Below are positions 1 to 7,519 of a stretch of 39,602 nt of DNA, one piece after another. Under the pieces are notes generated by a model. That model saw only the letters and a program-made list of their open reading frames with translations. It ran no database searches and was not told where the DNA came from. The stretch is from assembly GCA_027490465.1 (NCBI GenBank), contig JAIXXZ010000058.1, positions 1-39,602 on the forward strand, written 5' to 3'. Numbering within the stretch: the first letter of the stretch is position 1; every line of letters starts with the position of its first letter. The position numbers and the translations under genes were made by a program. Source of the stretch: Oxalobacteraceae bacterium (GTDB lineage Bacteria > Pseudomonadota > Gammaproteobacteria > Burkholderiales > Burkholderiaceae_D).

Positions 1-1263
1 CAGGTGCGTGATGGTTTTTTGCTGGCTGCGCTGACCTGGGCGGTGGCACCGGCCTTTGCAAGCCTGCCTTTGCTGTTTCAGATTCCGGGTTTGTCGATTA
101 CGGATGCGTATTTTGAATCGGTGTCGGGCTTGACGACCTGTGGTGCAACGGTATTGAGTGATCTGGACAAGCTGCCGCTGTCGATCAATTTCTGGCGCTG
201 CTTCATGAACTGGGTCGGCGGCATGGGTGTGGTGGTGTTGTCGGTGGCCATTCTGCCGCTCCTGGGTGTGGGTGGCAGTCAGGCCTTCAAGGCTGAGACA
301 CCGGGACCCATGAAAGATGACAAGCTCACGCCACGTATCGCCCAGACGGCGAAAGGCTTGTGGGGTGTGTATGGTTTGATTACGACCGCAAATATCCTTG
401 CGTTCTGGTGGGGCGGCATGAGCTTTGCTGATGCAGTGATGCACGCGTTTGCCACGATGGGGCTTGGTGGATTTTCTTCGCATGACGCGAGCTTTGGGCA
501 TTTTAATTCGCCGCTGCTGGAAGCGATTGCCGTGTTTTTCATGCTGCTGGCAGGGATAAATTTTTCCACGCATTTTCTGGCACTGACGCGTCGTACGATC
601 AACCCGTATCGCATTGATCGCGAGGCGCATGCGTTCTGGCTGCTGATGATAGGGAGCGTGCTGCTGGTTGCGTACTACCTGTGGCGTGAAAACACGTACA
701 GCGATTTTCTGACAGCGCTGCGTTTTGCGAGTTTCAATGTGGTATCCATTGCGACCACCACCGGATTTGCGACGACAGACTACAACTTGTGGCCCGTGTT
801 CGCGCCGGTCTTCATGCTGTTTCTATGTTGTTTTGCGACGGCTGCGGGTTCCACCGGTGGTGGCATCAAGATGGTGCGTGCGCAGCTGTTGCTGAAACAA
901 AGTTATGGTGAATTACGGCGACTGATACACCCGCGTCTGCAGGTGGTGATCAAGCTCAATGGCCGCACCTTCGGCACGTCGGTGCTGTATTCGATTTTGG
1001 CGTTCGTGTTTTTGTATGGCGCGACCATCATTGTTTGCACGATGATGATGCTGTTCAGCGGTGCCGATGTGGTCACCGGCTTTACGGCGATTATTGCGTG
1101 CATCAACAGTACGGGGCCGGGCTTGAATCTGGTGGGGCCGGCAACCACCTTCGCGGTGCTGAATGATTTTCAGACCTGGGTGTGCTCGGTGGCGATGCTG
1201 CTGGGTCGTTTGGAACTGTTCACGCTGATTGTGGTGTTCAGCCCTGATTTCTGGCGCCGTTAA
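1..1263 (+). CDS. trkH: TrkH-family potassium uptake protein, 5' end cut off by the window
   Basis: This is the pore-forming inner-membrane subunit of the Trk K+ uptake system, which normally works with the NAD-binding TrkA protein. The frame is open from base 1. About 420 residues are visible against roughly 480 in complete TrkH, so the first one or two membrane segments lie outside the window, and the GTG at base 4 is probably internal. Pore-loop motifs are visible in order: TTCGATV near residue 41, MGLGGFS near 150, TTTGFATTD near 252 and INSTGPGLN near 370. The glycines lining the TrkH/KtrB selectivity filter are therefore present. Hydrophobic segments alternate throughout and the protein ends in FSPDFWRR, usual for TrkH. 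A repeat array follows immediately. Family assignment is secure; operon context to the left cannot be seen. Confidence 0.93.
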   Translation, partial: QVRDGFLLAALTWAVAPAFASLPLLFQIPGLSITDAYFESVSGLTTCGATVLSDLDKLPLSINFWRCFMNWVGGMGVVVLSVAILPLLGVGGSQAFKAETPGPMKDDKLTPRIAQTAKGLWGVYGLITTANILAFWWGGMSFADAVMHAFATMGLGGFSSHDASFGHFNSPLLEAIAVFFMLLAGINFSTHFLALTRRTINPYRIDREAHAFWLLMIGSVLLVAYYLWRENTYSDFLTALRFASFNVVSIATTTGFATTDYNLWPVFAPVFMLFLCCFATAAGSTGGGIKMVRAQLLLKQSYGELRRLIHPRLQVVIKLNGRTFGTSVLYSILAFVFLYGATIIVCTMMMLFSGADVVTGFTAIIACINSTGPGLNLVGPATTFAVLNDFQTWVCSVAMLLGRLELFTLIVVFSPDFWRR

Positions 1264-1267
1264 CCCT

Positions 1268-1580
1268 CAGAGCCTGTCTCCTTAGGCCGCTGGCGGCGTT
1301 GCACCTCCTAGCCGTACGAGCTGTACTGTCTTCGTCGGTGCGCCTTGCCATCGACCTAAGGAAACAGGCTCTGAGAGGCTCTGAAAAAAACCCGCTAGCG
1401 TTGTTGCACCGCCTTGTCGTATCACCGTACTGTCTTCATCGGTGCGCCTTGCCATCGACCTAAGGAAACAGGCTCTGAGAGGCTCTAACAAAAACCCGCT
1501 AGTGTTGTTGCACCGCCTTGTCGTACCACCGTACTGTCTGCGGCGGTGCGCCTAGCGAGCAGCTTTTTGTCAGAGCCTCC
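1268..1580. repeat. Tandem array of a ~104-bp palindromic repeat, about three copies
   Basis: This 387-bp intergenic stretch holds no gene. The phrase GTACTGTC followed by a GGTGCGCC-type segment recurs at 1323, 1427 and 1531, a period of exactly 104 bp. The first copy is bounded by 19-nt inverted arms at 1268-1286 and 1355-1373 with one mismatch. The last copy is another long imperfect palindrome, with arms at about 1479-1495 and 1563-1580. The core GCACCGCC ... GGCGGTGC could form a stem around a short loop. The middle copy looks like a hybrid of the two end types. A single relative lies at 18751-18843. This looks like a dispersed, non-autonomous hairpin element; no transposase is nearby. 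Confidence 0.8.
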
Positions 1581-1650
1581 AAGGCTGCGTGTTAAGCTTG
1601 AACGAAAAAGGCGCTGTGGGCGCCTTTTGATTCGATAGGAGACTGAATTC

Positions 1651-2502
1651 ATGAATTTTCGCTACAGCCTGTTGGCTTTGATGTTGTCTTGCGCTTCGGT
1701 GCAGGCGGCGTGTCCTGATGACGCTGCGGTCGCTGCCTATGTCGATGATTTCAACAAACGCAAAATCAGCAAGGGCTTTGGTAATGATCTCAGTCTTGCG
1801 GATGCCGAATGCGCCAAACGCAAGCTGGGTGAGAAACTGAAGGTGGCACTGGGCGAACTGGTCGGCTATAAAGCGGCCTTTACCAACCCGGCGCTGCAAG
1901 AGCGTTTTGGTGTGAGCGGACCCAAGTGGGGCTATATGTACGACCGCAATATGGTTGACATCGTTGCGATACTGCCCGCAGATTTTGGTGCACGTCCTTT
2001 GTATGAGGCGGACTTTATCGTCGAAGTCAACGATCCGCGATTGGCTGACGCAGCAACACCGCTGGAGGCGCTGTCGTATCTGGAAGGCATTGTGCCTTTC
2101 ATTGAACTGCCGGATCTCATGCTCGAAGGACAATTTAGTGGCACAGCGATGATTGCGACCAATGTCGCTTTCCGTGGTGGTGTGCTGGGTATGGAAATCC
2201 CTGTCGTGAAAAGTCAGGCCTTTCTCGATGCATTGGCGAACATGACAGTGATATTGACCGATGAAAATGCAGGTGGCAAAGAGCTCGGACGCGCACAGGG
2301 TAGCGCCTTGATGGGTAATCCGATCAACGCTGCCATGTGGCTGGCACGTGAATTGAAAAAAGACGGCATCACGCTCAAGAAAGGTGACTTGCTCAGCCTC
2401 GGTGGTTTCATTCCGCCGCAGCCCACCAAGCCGGGCATGAAGGTTAAGCTGCAGTATGTGGGTTTGCCTGGGAATCCTGCGGTGGATGTGGAATTTAATT
2501 GA
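1651..2502 (+). CDS. Exported 2-keto-4-pentenoate hydratase / fumarylacetoacetase-fold protein
   Basis: The ATG at 1651 is preceded by TAGGAG. Residues 1-20 form a clear Sec signal peptide (MNFRYSLLALMLSCASVQA, cleavage before ACPDD). The rest resembles the MhpD/FAH superfamily: a KAAFTNPALQERFG segment near residue 73, then YEADFIVEVND near 118, a central LEGIVPFIELPD near 144, and a GNPINAAMWLARE helix near 225. The C-terminal LLSLGGFIPPQPTKPG resembles the usual LSGSLTGM.P..PG closure of hydratases. Cytoplasmic relatives hydrate 2-hydroxy-dienoates in aromatic meta-cleavage. Here the signal peptide places the protein in the periplasm, and no aromatic-catabolic gene is nearby, so the substrate is unknown. 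It may be a binding protein that reuses the fold. Length (283 aa including the signal) fits the family. Confidence 0.8.
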   Translation: MNFRYSLLALMLSCASVQAACPDDAAVAAYVDDFNKRKISKGFGNDLSLADAECAKRKLGEKLKVALGELVGYKAAFTNPALQERFGVSGPKWGYMYDRNMVDIVAILPADFGARPLYEADFIVEVNDPRLADAATPLEALSYLEGIVPFIELPDLMLEGQFSGTAMIATNVAFRGGVLGMEIPVVKSQAFLDALANMTVILTDENAGGKELGRAQGSALMGNPINAAMWLARELKKDGITLKKGDLLSLGGFIPPQPTKPGMKVKLQYVGLPGNPAVDVEFN

Positions 2503-2560
2503 TGCGGCGGGTTCGGCGTTTTTGGGACTGAGCTGATTTGGATTTGTTGTTGATTGCGTT

Positions 2561-2611
2561 AACGACTACAAAGGCAACGACTACAAAGGCAACGACTACA
2601 AAGGCAACGAC
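2561..2611 (+). repeat. 15-bp tandem repeat, 3.4 copies
   Basis: The unit AACGACTACAAAGGC occurs perfectly at 2561-2575, 2576-2590 and 2591-2605, and AACGAC begins a fourth copy. A further CAACGACTA occurs at 2662. The array lies between the exported hydratase-fold gene and a REP-like pair, in the 338-bp gene-free stretch 2503-2840. The period is a multiple of three, but no supported gene covers it. Confidence 0.9.
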
Positions 2612-2612
2612 G

Positions 2613-2748
2613 CTGGATCCCGGCTTTCGCCGGGATGACGGTGGGAGTTCTACGGAAGCCTCAACGACTACCGTCATCGCATGCAGGTGATGACCATTTT
2701 GAGGCCAACAGCTGTTCAAACGTCATCCCGGCGAAAGCCGGGATCCAG
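2613..2748. repeat. Inverted pair of REP-like palindromes
   Basis: The 28-nt segment 2613-2640 and the segment 2721-2748 are exact reverse complements. Each contains its own hairpin, CCCGGC-TTTC-GCCGGG in one and CCCGGC-GAAA-GCCGGG in the other, flanked by CTGGAT and ATGACG. About 80 bp of unique sequence separates them. This arrangement is typical of bacterial REP/BIME-type intergenic elements. A diverged single copy is at 33977-34005. The remainder of 2503-2840 shows no gene. Confidence 0.85.
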
Positions 2749-2840
2749 TGTCTTTCGTCGCATACCTAAAAATTTTTTTTCAGGCGACACCCGCCCGCGA
2801 AACGAGCATTGCGGTCAAACCTCAGTTCTCACCCCTCAAT

Positions 2841-3362
2841 TCACTGAATCACCCCACAAGCCATACGCGCCCCACCACCCCCCAGCGGGGCCGGATGATC
2901 TGCATGATTGTCCCCACCCGCATGAATCATCAGCGAGCGGCCCTTCAGGTCGGCCAGCTTGAGTCGGGGAGCCAGCACGGGGTTCACCGCATTGCCATTG
3001 GCGGACACGGCTAGCGCGGGCAGGTCGCCCAGATGGCCGTCACCCCAGGGCGTGCCATGTTTCTTGCTGCCGGTCGGGTCGTAGTGAGGGCCGGCGCCCA
3101 GCGCCGGTACCATCTTGCCGTCTTTTTCAGCGGGGGTACACGAGGGCTTCTCGTGCACATGGAATCCATAGACACCGGGTTGCAGGCCCGTTAGCTCTGG
3201 CGTGAACACGACGCCATAGCGCGATTCGGTGATGACGATGCTGCCGATGGTGCGACCTGCACCTTGTTCATCGGCCAATTGCATCGTTACGGTATGATCG
3301 GCACGTGCGGGCGCGGTGAAGAGGCCGGCGGCCAGTGGCAGTACCAGAAAAAATCGTTTCAT
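2841..3362 (-). CDS. sodC: Periplasmic Cu/Zn superoxide dismutase
   Basis: SodC converts superoxide to hydrogen peroxide and oxygen in the periplasm. The ATG at 3362 was chosen over longer in-frame starts because CGAGGAGATGAC gives a good ribosome site and [21 protein letters not shown] follows as a signal peptide. At 173 residues it matches the usual bacterial SodC length. Metal ligands and disulfide cysteines are visible: [10 protein letters not shown] (His68, His70, Cys75), GPHYDP (His93), [12 protein letters not shown] (His102, His110, Asp113), DNHADH (copper His near 144-147) and RMACG (Cys169). The gene stands alone, divergent from the FMN protein at 3521. The product should be enzymatically competent. 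Confidence 0.95.
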   Translation of the reverse strand: MKRFFLVLPLAAGLFTAPARADHTVTMQLADEQGAGRTIGSIVITESRYGVVFTPELTGLQPGVYGFHVHEKPSCTPAEKDGKMVPALGAGPHYDPTGSKKHGTPWGDGHLGDLPALAVSANGNAVNPVLAPRLKLADLKGRSLMIHAGGDNHADHPAPLGGGGARMACGVIQ

Positions 3363-3520
3363 GTCATCTCCTCGTATGGAGGTGTGATTGGTTCCAAGCG
3401 TCTCTATCAAAGTCAGCGTCGCGGTCGCGGGCAAGCTGATCTCAGCGCTGTCAGCAGCATTTTGATGGAGACTCCAGGGAATTCATCAAAATTAAAACAT
3501 AAAAGTTCAGGAGACAACGC

Positions 3521-5116
3521 ATGTCTGAACATTCTCGCTTTTTGCCTTGGGTGCTATCGGGCTTCGGAATCATTGTATTCCTGCCGTTCTCATGGCTCTT
3601 GTCGGCGATTTGTCTTGGCCTATTCATTCTGGGCTGGTTTGACTATCGACAGGATCGCCACGCCATTCTGCGCAATTATCCGGTATCTGGTCATTTGCGC
3701 TTCATGCTCGAATATATACGTCCCGAGATTCGGCAATATTTTCTGGAGAGTGACGAAGAAAAACTGCCTTTCTCGCGCAATCAGCGTGCGATGGTGTATT
3801 CGCGTGCGAAAAAAGTTAATGACAAGCGTGGTTTCGGCACCATCAAGGCGGTGTATGAACCCAGCAGCGAGTGGATAGGACACTCTTCCGTGCCTCGTCA
3901 TGCGGATCCGAAAACCTTTCGCGTGCGTATCGGTGGTCCGCAATGCACGCAGGCGTATGAGGCATCGATATTCAATATTTCTGCCATGAGTTTTGGTTCG
4001 CTCTCACCCAATGCGATTCGTGCGCTGAATCGCGGTGCGAAGATGGGCGGTTTTGCGCATGACACGGGCGAGGGCTCAATATCTGCGTATCACCGTGAAC
4101 ATGGCGGTGATCTGATCTGGGAGATTGGTTCAGGTTATTTTGGCTGCCGCACGTCGACCGGACGCTTTGATGCCGACAAATTTGCCGAGCAAGCGCAATC
4201 GCCTCAGGTGAAGATGATTGAGATCAAACTGTCTCAGGGAGCCAAGCCCGGTCATGGTGGTGTGCTGCCCGCTGCGAAAGTGACGCCTGAAATTGCGGCG
4301 ACACGTGGTGTGCCGCTGGGGCAGGATTGCGTGTCACCCGCAGCGCACAGTGAGTTTTCCACGCCGCTGGAGCTGATGGGTTTCATACAGCATCTGCGCG
4401 AACGTTCAGGCGGTAAACCCGTCGGCTTCAAGTTGTGTATTGGTCAGCCCTGGGAGTGGTTTGCGATGGCCAAGGCCATGCTGGAGACCGATGTCTATCC
4501 TGATTTCATTGTGGTCGATGGCAGCGAGGGCGGCACGGGCGCTGCGCCGGTGGAGTTTTCCGATCATGTGGGTATGCCCATGCGTGAAGGCCTGCGACTG
4601 GTGCACAACACCCTGGTGGGTATAGGCAAGCGCGACCGCGTGCGTATTGGTGTGTCGGGCAAAATCATTTCTGCATTTGATATCGCACGCGCGTTGGCGC
4701 TGGGCGCTGACTGGTGCAATTCAGCGCGAGGGTTCATGTTTGCACTGGGTTGCATACAGTCGCGCAGCTGTCACACGGATCACTGTCCGACCGGTGTGGC
4801 CACGCAAGATCCGAATCGTCAGCGCGCGCTGGTCGTAACTGACAAAGCAGAGCGCGTGAAAAATTTCCATGCGCTGACGGTAGAGGCATTGGCCGAACTG
4901 GTGGGTGCCGCGGGTCTGGAGCGGCCGGGCGAGATCACGGCAGATCACCTCATGGTGCGTAATGCTTCGGGCGTGGCAGTGCCGCTGTCTTCGGTGCTGC
5001 CTACGGTGCCTGAGGGGGCTTTGATGGATGAGGCGCAGCTGGCGTCGTTGCCGGAGCCGTTTTGCAGTCATTGGAAGTTTGCTGCTGCGGCGAGTTTTGA
5101 GCGACGCGCTGCTTGA
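3521..5116 (+). CDS. Membrane-anchored FMN-binding glutamate-synthase-domain protein
   Basis: The ATG at 3521 follows a good TTCAGGAGACAACGC ribosome site. Two hydrophobic helices at residues 8-45 anchor the N-terminus in the membrane. The rest is the central/FMN portion of the large glutamate synthase subunit (GltB/GlxD-like). FNISAMSFGSLSPNAIRALN lies near residue 147, DTGEGSIS near 182, and KPGHGGVLPAAKVT near 241. The FMN/phosphate segment VVDGSEGGTGAAPVEF lies near 330. Cys411, Cys417 and Cys422 (GCIQSRSCHTDHCPTG) match the [3Fe-4S] ligands of glutamate synthase. The N-terminal glutaminase domain and C-terminal beta-helix of true GltB are absent, so ammonia must come from elsewhere or the activity differs. 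Such stand-alone proteins are common and largely uncharacterised. It is convergent with the cyclase gene, 14 bp away. Confidence 0.88.
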   Translation: MSEHSRFLPWVLSGFGIIVFLPFSWLLSAICLGLFILGWFDYRQDRHAILRNYPVSGHLRFMLEYIRPEIRQYFLESDEEKLPFSRNQRAMVYSRAKKVNDKRGFGTIKAVYEPSSEWIGHSSVPRHADPKTFRVRIGGPQCTQAYEASIFNISAMSFGSLSPNAIRALNRGAKMGGFAHDTGEGSISAYHREHGGDLIWEIGSGYFGCRTSTGRFDADKFAEQAQSPQVKMIEIKLSQGAKPGHGGVLPAAKVTPEIAATRGVPLGQDCVSPAAHSEFSTPLELMGFIQHLRERSGGKPVGFKLCIGQPWEWFAMAKAMLETDVYPDFIVVDGSEGGTGAAPVEFSDHVGMPMREGLRLVHNTLVGIGKRDRVRIGVSGKIISAFDIARALALGADWCNSARGFMFALGCIQSRSCHTDHCPTGVATQDPNRQRALVVTDKAERVKNFHALTVEALAELVGAAGLERPGEITADHLMVRNASGVAVPLSSVLPTVPEGALMDEAQLASLPEPFCSHWKFAAAASFERRAA

Positions 5117-5130
5117 GCTGATTATCACGA

Positions 5131-6183
5131 TTATTGTCGGCGTAGTGCCTCCGCCAGCGTCGTCAGTTTTTCCGATAACTGTGCCCGCTCATCAGCATCC
5201 AGCGTCGTGGGATCGATATCAATCGATACACCCGCCGGGTGGTCATACGAAAATACCAGTGCTTCACCTGCCGCCTTCCGACCTTTGACCGCATAGGTTC
5301 TGACATCGCGTGCGATGCCTTTCATCTGAATCGCACCTCGCTCTTCGACATCGACCATGTCCTGCACATGGGCCCAGGTTTCGTAGCTCATGAGAATGCC
5401 GCCGGGATCGGCGTGTGATTCAAGGCGCTGGGCAAGATTTACTTCGCCACCGATGATGGTGTACGACAGTCGTTGTTCACTGCCAAAGTTACCCACGTTG
5501 CAAAAGCCGGTGTTGATGCCGATACGAACTTCGAAGGGCTGATCAAAGCCGCTGGCGCGCCAGCGTTTGTGCAGAATCTTGAGTTTTTCATGCATCTGCA
5601 GCGCCATCTCCAGACAAGCGCGCGCATCATCACGCACGCCGCGTGTTTCGGGATCACCGAAAAAAACCATCATTGCATCACCCATGTATTTGTCGATGGT
5701 GGCGCCGTGATCGATTGCGATTTGCGTCATCTCCGAAAAATATTCATTCAGGTATTCGGTCAGCGCTTCAGGCTGCAGGCTCTCCGAGGTCTGGGTGAAA
5801 CCCTTGATGTCGCTGAAAAAAACGGTGAGTTTTTTACGCTGTGTAGCGATACGGGTGTCATGCTTGCCCTCGAACAGGGCTTCGTGAATTTGCGGCGGCA
5901 GGTATTTGGATAACTGCCGGGACAAGGCCTCGAGTGCGGTCTTGCGTTCGTCGAGTTCGCGTGTCTGGGTTTTCAGGTTCTGGTTGAGTTTGACCAGTCG
6001 TTGTTCCTGACGGTCGGAATGACGCGTGAGATCTTCGTTTTCTCTGACAACTTTGGCAAAGCGTTCAAACAGCCTATGCGCAAACGCGCGTACGGCTTCA
6101 TCATCGCCGGATGCCAGCAATTCCGGCCCCTCGGCCAGTAACCGCTTTTCGCGGTCATAAAGGTCAAACAGAGGATCTTCCAT
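5131..6183 (-). CDS. Class III adenylate/guanylate cyclase, soluble
   Basis: This 350-residue cytoplasmic protein has a helical, coiled-coil-like N-terminus (residues about 40-90) and a class III cyclase catalytic domain (about 115-300). Metal-binding aspartates are present in FFSDIKGFT (Asp125) and DKYMGDAMM (Asp169). Lys165 and Thr252 (SYTIIG) occupy the purine-recognition positions in the pattern of bacterial adenylate cyclases. Asn259 and Arg263 (VNLAQR) fit the transition-state residues. All catalytic positions seem intact, so cAMP is the likelier product, though cGMP is not excluded. The ATG at 6183 is used; a TTG directly before it is possible, and the ribosome site is weak. It lies downstream of siaB-siaC-like genes with a 150-bp gap filled by a miniature element, and is probably co-transcribed with them. 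No transmembrane or HAMP segment is seen, so regulation presumably comes through a protein partner. Confidence 0.9.
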   Translation of the reverse strand: MEDPLFDLYDREKRLLAEGPELLASGDDEAVRAFAHRLFERFAKVVRENEDLTRHSDRQEQRLVKLNQNLKTQTRELDERKTALEALSRQLSKYLPPQIHEALFEGKHDTRIATQRKKLTVFFSDIKGFTQTSESLQPEALTEYLNEYFSEMTQIAIDHGATIDKYMGDAMMVFFGDPETRGVRDDARACLEMALQMHEKLKILHKRWRASGFDQPFEVRIGINTGFCNVGNFGSEQRLSYTIIGGEVNLAQRLESHADPGGILMSYETWAHVQDMVDVEERGAIQMKGIARDVRTYAVKGRKAAGEALVFSYDHPAGVSIDIDPTTLDADERAQLSEKLTTLAEALRRQ

Positions 6184-6204
6184 CAAAGAGGCCGGCGCTT
6201 AGGA

Positions 6205-6329
6205 ACGCATTGATTAAATAAACCCAGTAACTTTTGCGGCAAGCTCAATGGCACCAAGCCCCTGATTTTGCTGGTCCACGCGTCGCACAGCTGCGCTGGC
6301 TCGCCACAAAATGTGGAGTTAATCAGCGT
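6205..6329. mobile_element. Putative miniature inverted-repeat element inside the siaC-cyclase gap
   Basis: The ends read ACGCATTGATTAA (left, 6205-6217) and TTAATCAGCGT (right, 6319-6329), which are imperfect inverted repeats sharing TGATTAA and ACGC. Inside are a perfect short hairpin at 6304-6316 (CCACA...TGTGG) and a CAGCTG-centred palindrome near 6285-6297. It fills almost all of the space between the siaC-like stop (6334) and the cyclase start (6183) and has no coding capacity of its own. It is called an element because of its terminal repeats and position; no second copy occurs in this window, so the call is tentative. Confidence 0.45.
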
Positions 6330-6333
6330 CTCC

Positions 6334-6711
6334 CTAGCTTGCCTGTACGTCGATGGGCAGATCGGGGAAGCGATCTTTGAAGTCTTCACCCAGCTCTTGC
6401 ATGATGTCGTCATCATCCTGAAAGTGCCAGGTGATGCTGAGTGGATGGCCGTGCTTGCGCACGTTTTCCAGCCCTTCAAAAATTCTGAACATGGCCTTGA
6501 TGCTCGAACTGTTGATGTAGACCATAGCGACATCGACCTTGAGCGGACCTTGAATGCTGCTGGCCATGGCGTCGATGGCCATGATGACTTGTCCGTAAAA
6601 CGCAGCGACATCTTCAGGAAATGATTCGCCGCGCATGCTGAAAATGCCCTGAGAGGCAGAAAGCTGTATCTCTGGCGTGCGATCGGTTGCCGCGATATGT
6701 AGATCACTCAT
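6334..6711 (-). CDS. siaC: SiaC-family regulatory phosphoprotein (DUF1987)
   Basis: A 125-residue cytoplasmic protein. The motif VYINSSSIKAMFRIFEGLE (residues 64-82) matches the DUF1987/SiaC signature, in which a Ser/Thr in the N-[ST]-S-S turn is the phosphoacceptor. Ser68 here aligns by position with the phosphorylated threonine of Pseudomonas SiaC. In the established SiaABCD system SiaB phosphorylates SiaC, the PP2C protein SiaA dephosphorylates it, and unphosphorylated SiaC binds and stimulates the diguanylate cyclase SiaD. Here the next gene is a class III cyclase instead, which suggests that cyclase is the output. A strong AAGGAGGAGC ribosome site precedes the ATG, and the siaB-like stop is only 12 bp upstream. 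Confidence 0.88.
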   Translation of the reverse strand: MSDLHIAATDRTPEIQLSASQGIFSMRGESFPEDVAAFYGQVIMAIDAMASSIQGPLKVDVAMVYINSSSIKAMFRIFEGLENVRKHGHPLSITWHFQDDDDIMQELGEDFKDRFPDLPIDVQAS

Positions 6712-6723
6712 TGCTGCTCCTCC

Positions 6724-7245
6724 TTAAATCCGCGCGGCCAGAAAAAAATCAACATGCAGCTCGTCAATATCCATGAAAGCAAATGAAATCGGATGTGACG
6801 CGCGGCGTGCAATTTCGAGCAGTCCCAGACCGGCGCCTGGACCTTCGTGCTCATTGGAGCGGGACATACCTTCGCGGTAGAGCTGACGTATGGTGTCCTT
6901 GTCGGCGGCCTGCAGCTGTTCGAGGGTCTCCTTGAGCTTTACCGAGTCTGACCGATTGATGCGATTGCCGCAGACGATGGTGATCTCGCCATCTTGCTGG
7001 GAGATGCACACCATGCCGCTCGCGTTCTGGTTGGTGCGACCGTGCCAGATGAGATTTTGCATGCCCTCCATGAATACGGAGAAGACCGTGCGGGAGCGTT
7101 TTGCGTCATCGAGTCCTTCCATGCGGGACTTGAGGATGTCGGCCAGTGTGACCATGAGATCGTCGGACACCGAGCCGTTGTAGGCCATGATGACACCGGA
7201 CGTCTGCATCACGCTGCGGATGTCGATGGCTGTTGATATTTCCAT
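6724..7245 (-). CDS. siaB: SiaB-family protein kinase (HATPase fold)
   Basis: A 173-residue cytoplasmic protein of the SiaB/DUF6272 type, related to anti-sigma-factor kinases. An N-box-like helix FMEGMQNLIWHG (Glu60, Asn64) and a glycine-rich ATP-lid segment EGPGAGLGLLEIARRAS (about 134-150) are visible, as expected for a GHKL ATPase. The predicted role is ATP-dependent phosphorylation of the SiaC-like protein encoded 12 bp downstream. It is the first gene of the minus-strand operon siaB-siaC-cyclase. The ATG at 7245 follows a modest AGGGGAATCAC site. No transmembrane segment is seen; the signal probably enters through the partner phosphatase or through this kinase's own fold. Confidence 0.87.
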   Translation of the reverse strand: MEISTAIDIRSVMQTSGVIMAYNGSVSDDLMVTLADILKSRMEGLDDAKRSRTVFSVFMEGMQNLIWHGRTNQNASGMVCISQQDGEITIVCGNRINRSDSVKLKETLEQLQAADKDTIRQLYREGMSRSNEHEGPGAGLGLLEIARRASHPISFAFMDIDELHVDFFLAARI

Positions 7246-7345
7246 GTGATTCCCCTGGTAGTTTTATTTTGGGTGGAAATCGTGTGGCTGTTGTGAATGG
7301 GCGCGCCCCGCAGCTGTTTGGCAGGGCGCCGTTTAGGCAATGCGT

Positions 7346-7374
7346 ATCTTATTACAGCTTGCTGCTGAAGTTAA
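7346..7374 (-). promoter_or_regulatory. Possible sigma-70 promoter for the siaB-siaC-cyclase operon
   Basis: On the minus strand TTAACT (7369-7374) and TAAGAT (7346-7351) are separated by 17 bp. Each matches four of six consensus bases. Transcription would start near 7339, giving a leader of roughly 95 nt. This is the best pair seen upstream of the siaB-like gene but it is weak evidence. Confidence 0.35.
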
Positions 7375-7446
7375 TAAGCGCGTTGCAAAGCGCATTGACG
7401 ATGTTTTCAATTTAAAAACAATTCGAGTATTCAGGCAGGCTGATCG

Positions 7447-7476
7447 CTGACAAGCAGACTAGCCAGATCCTATAAT
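7447..7476 (+). promoter_or_regulatory. Sigma-70-type promoter for the cyclic-nucleotide-binding pair
   Basis: CTGACA (7447-7452) is followed after 18 bp by a perfect TATAAT (7471-7476). The predicted start near 7483 gives a short leader of about 37 nt before the ATG at 7520. It lies in the 274-bp divergent region between the siaB-like operon and the reader genes. No convincing TGTGA-N6-TCACA Crp site was seen there. Confidence 0.7.
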
Positions 7477-7519
7477 GTGGATGGTTTTATCCGAATAATA
7501 AAAACAGGATCACACTGCC

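Noticed and set aside
1268-1580. CRISPR array
   Set aside because: The repeats are contiguous, about 104 bp long and palindromic, without unique spacers. The arrays at 2561 and 8378 also lack spacers, and no cas gene is present.
6183-6707. A 174-codon minus-strand frame overlapping siaC
   Set aside because: Most of it is siaC read in another frame, and its tail comes from the miniature element. The siaC frame has a strong ribosome site and family motifs.
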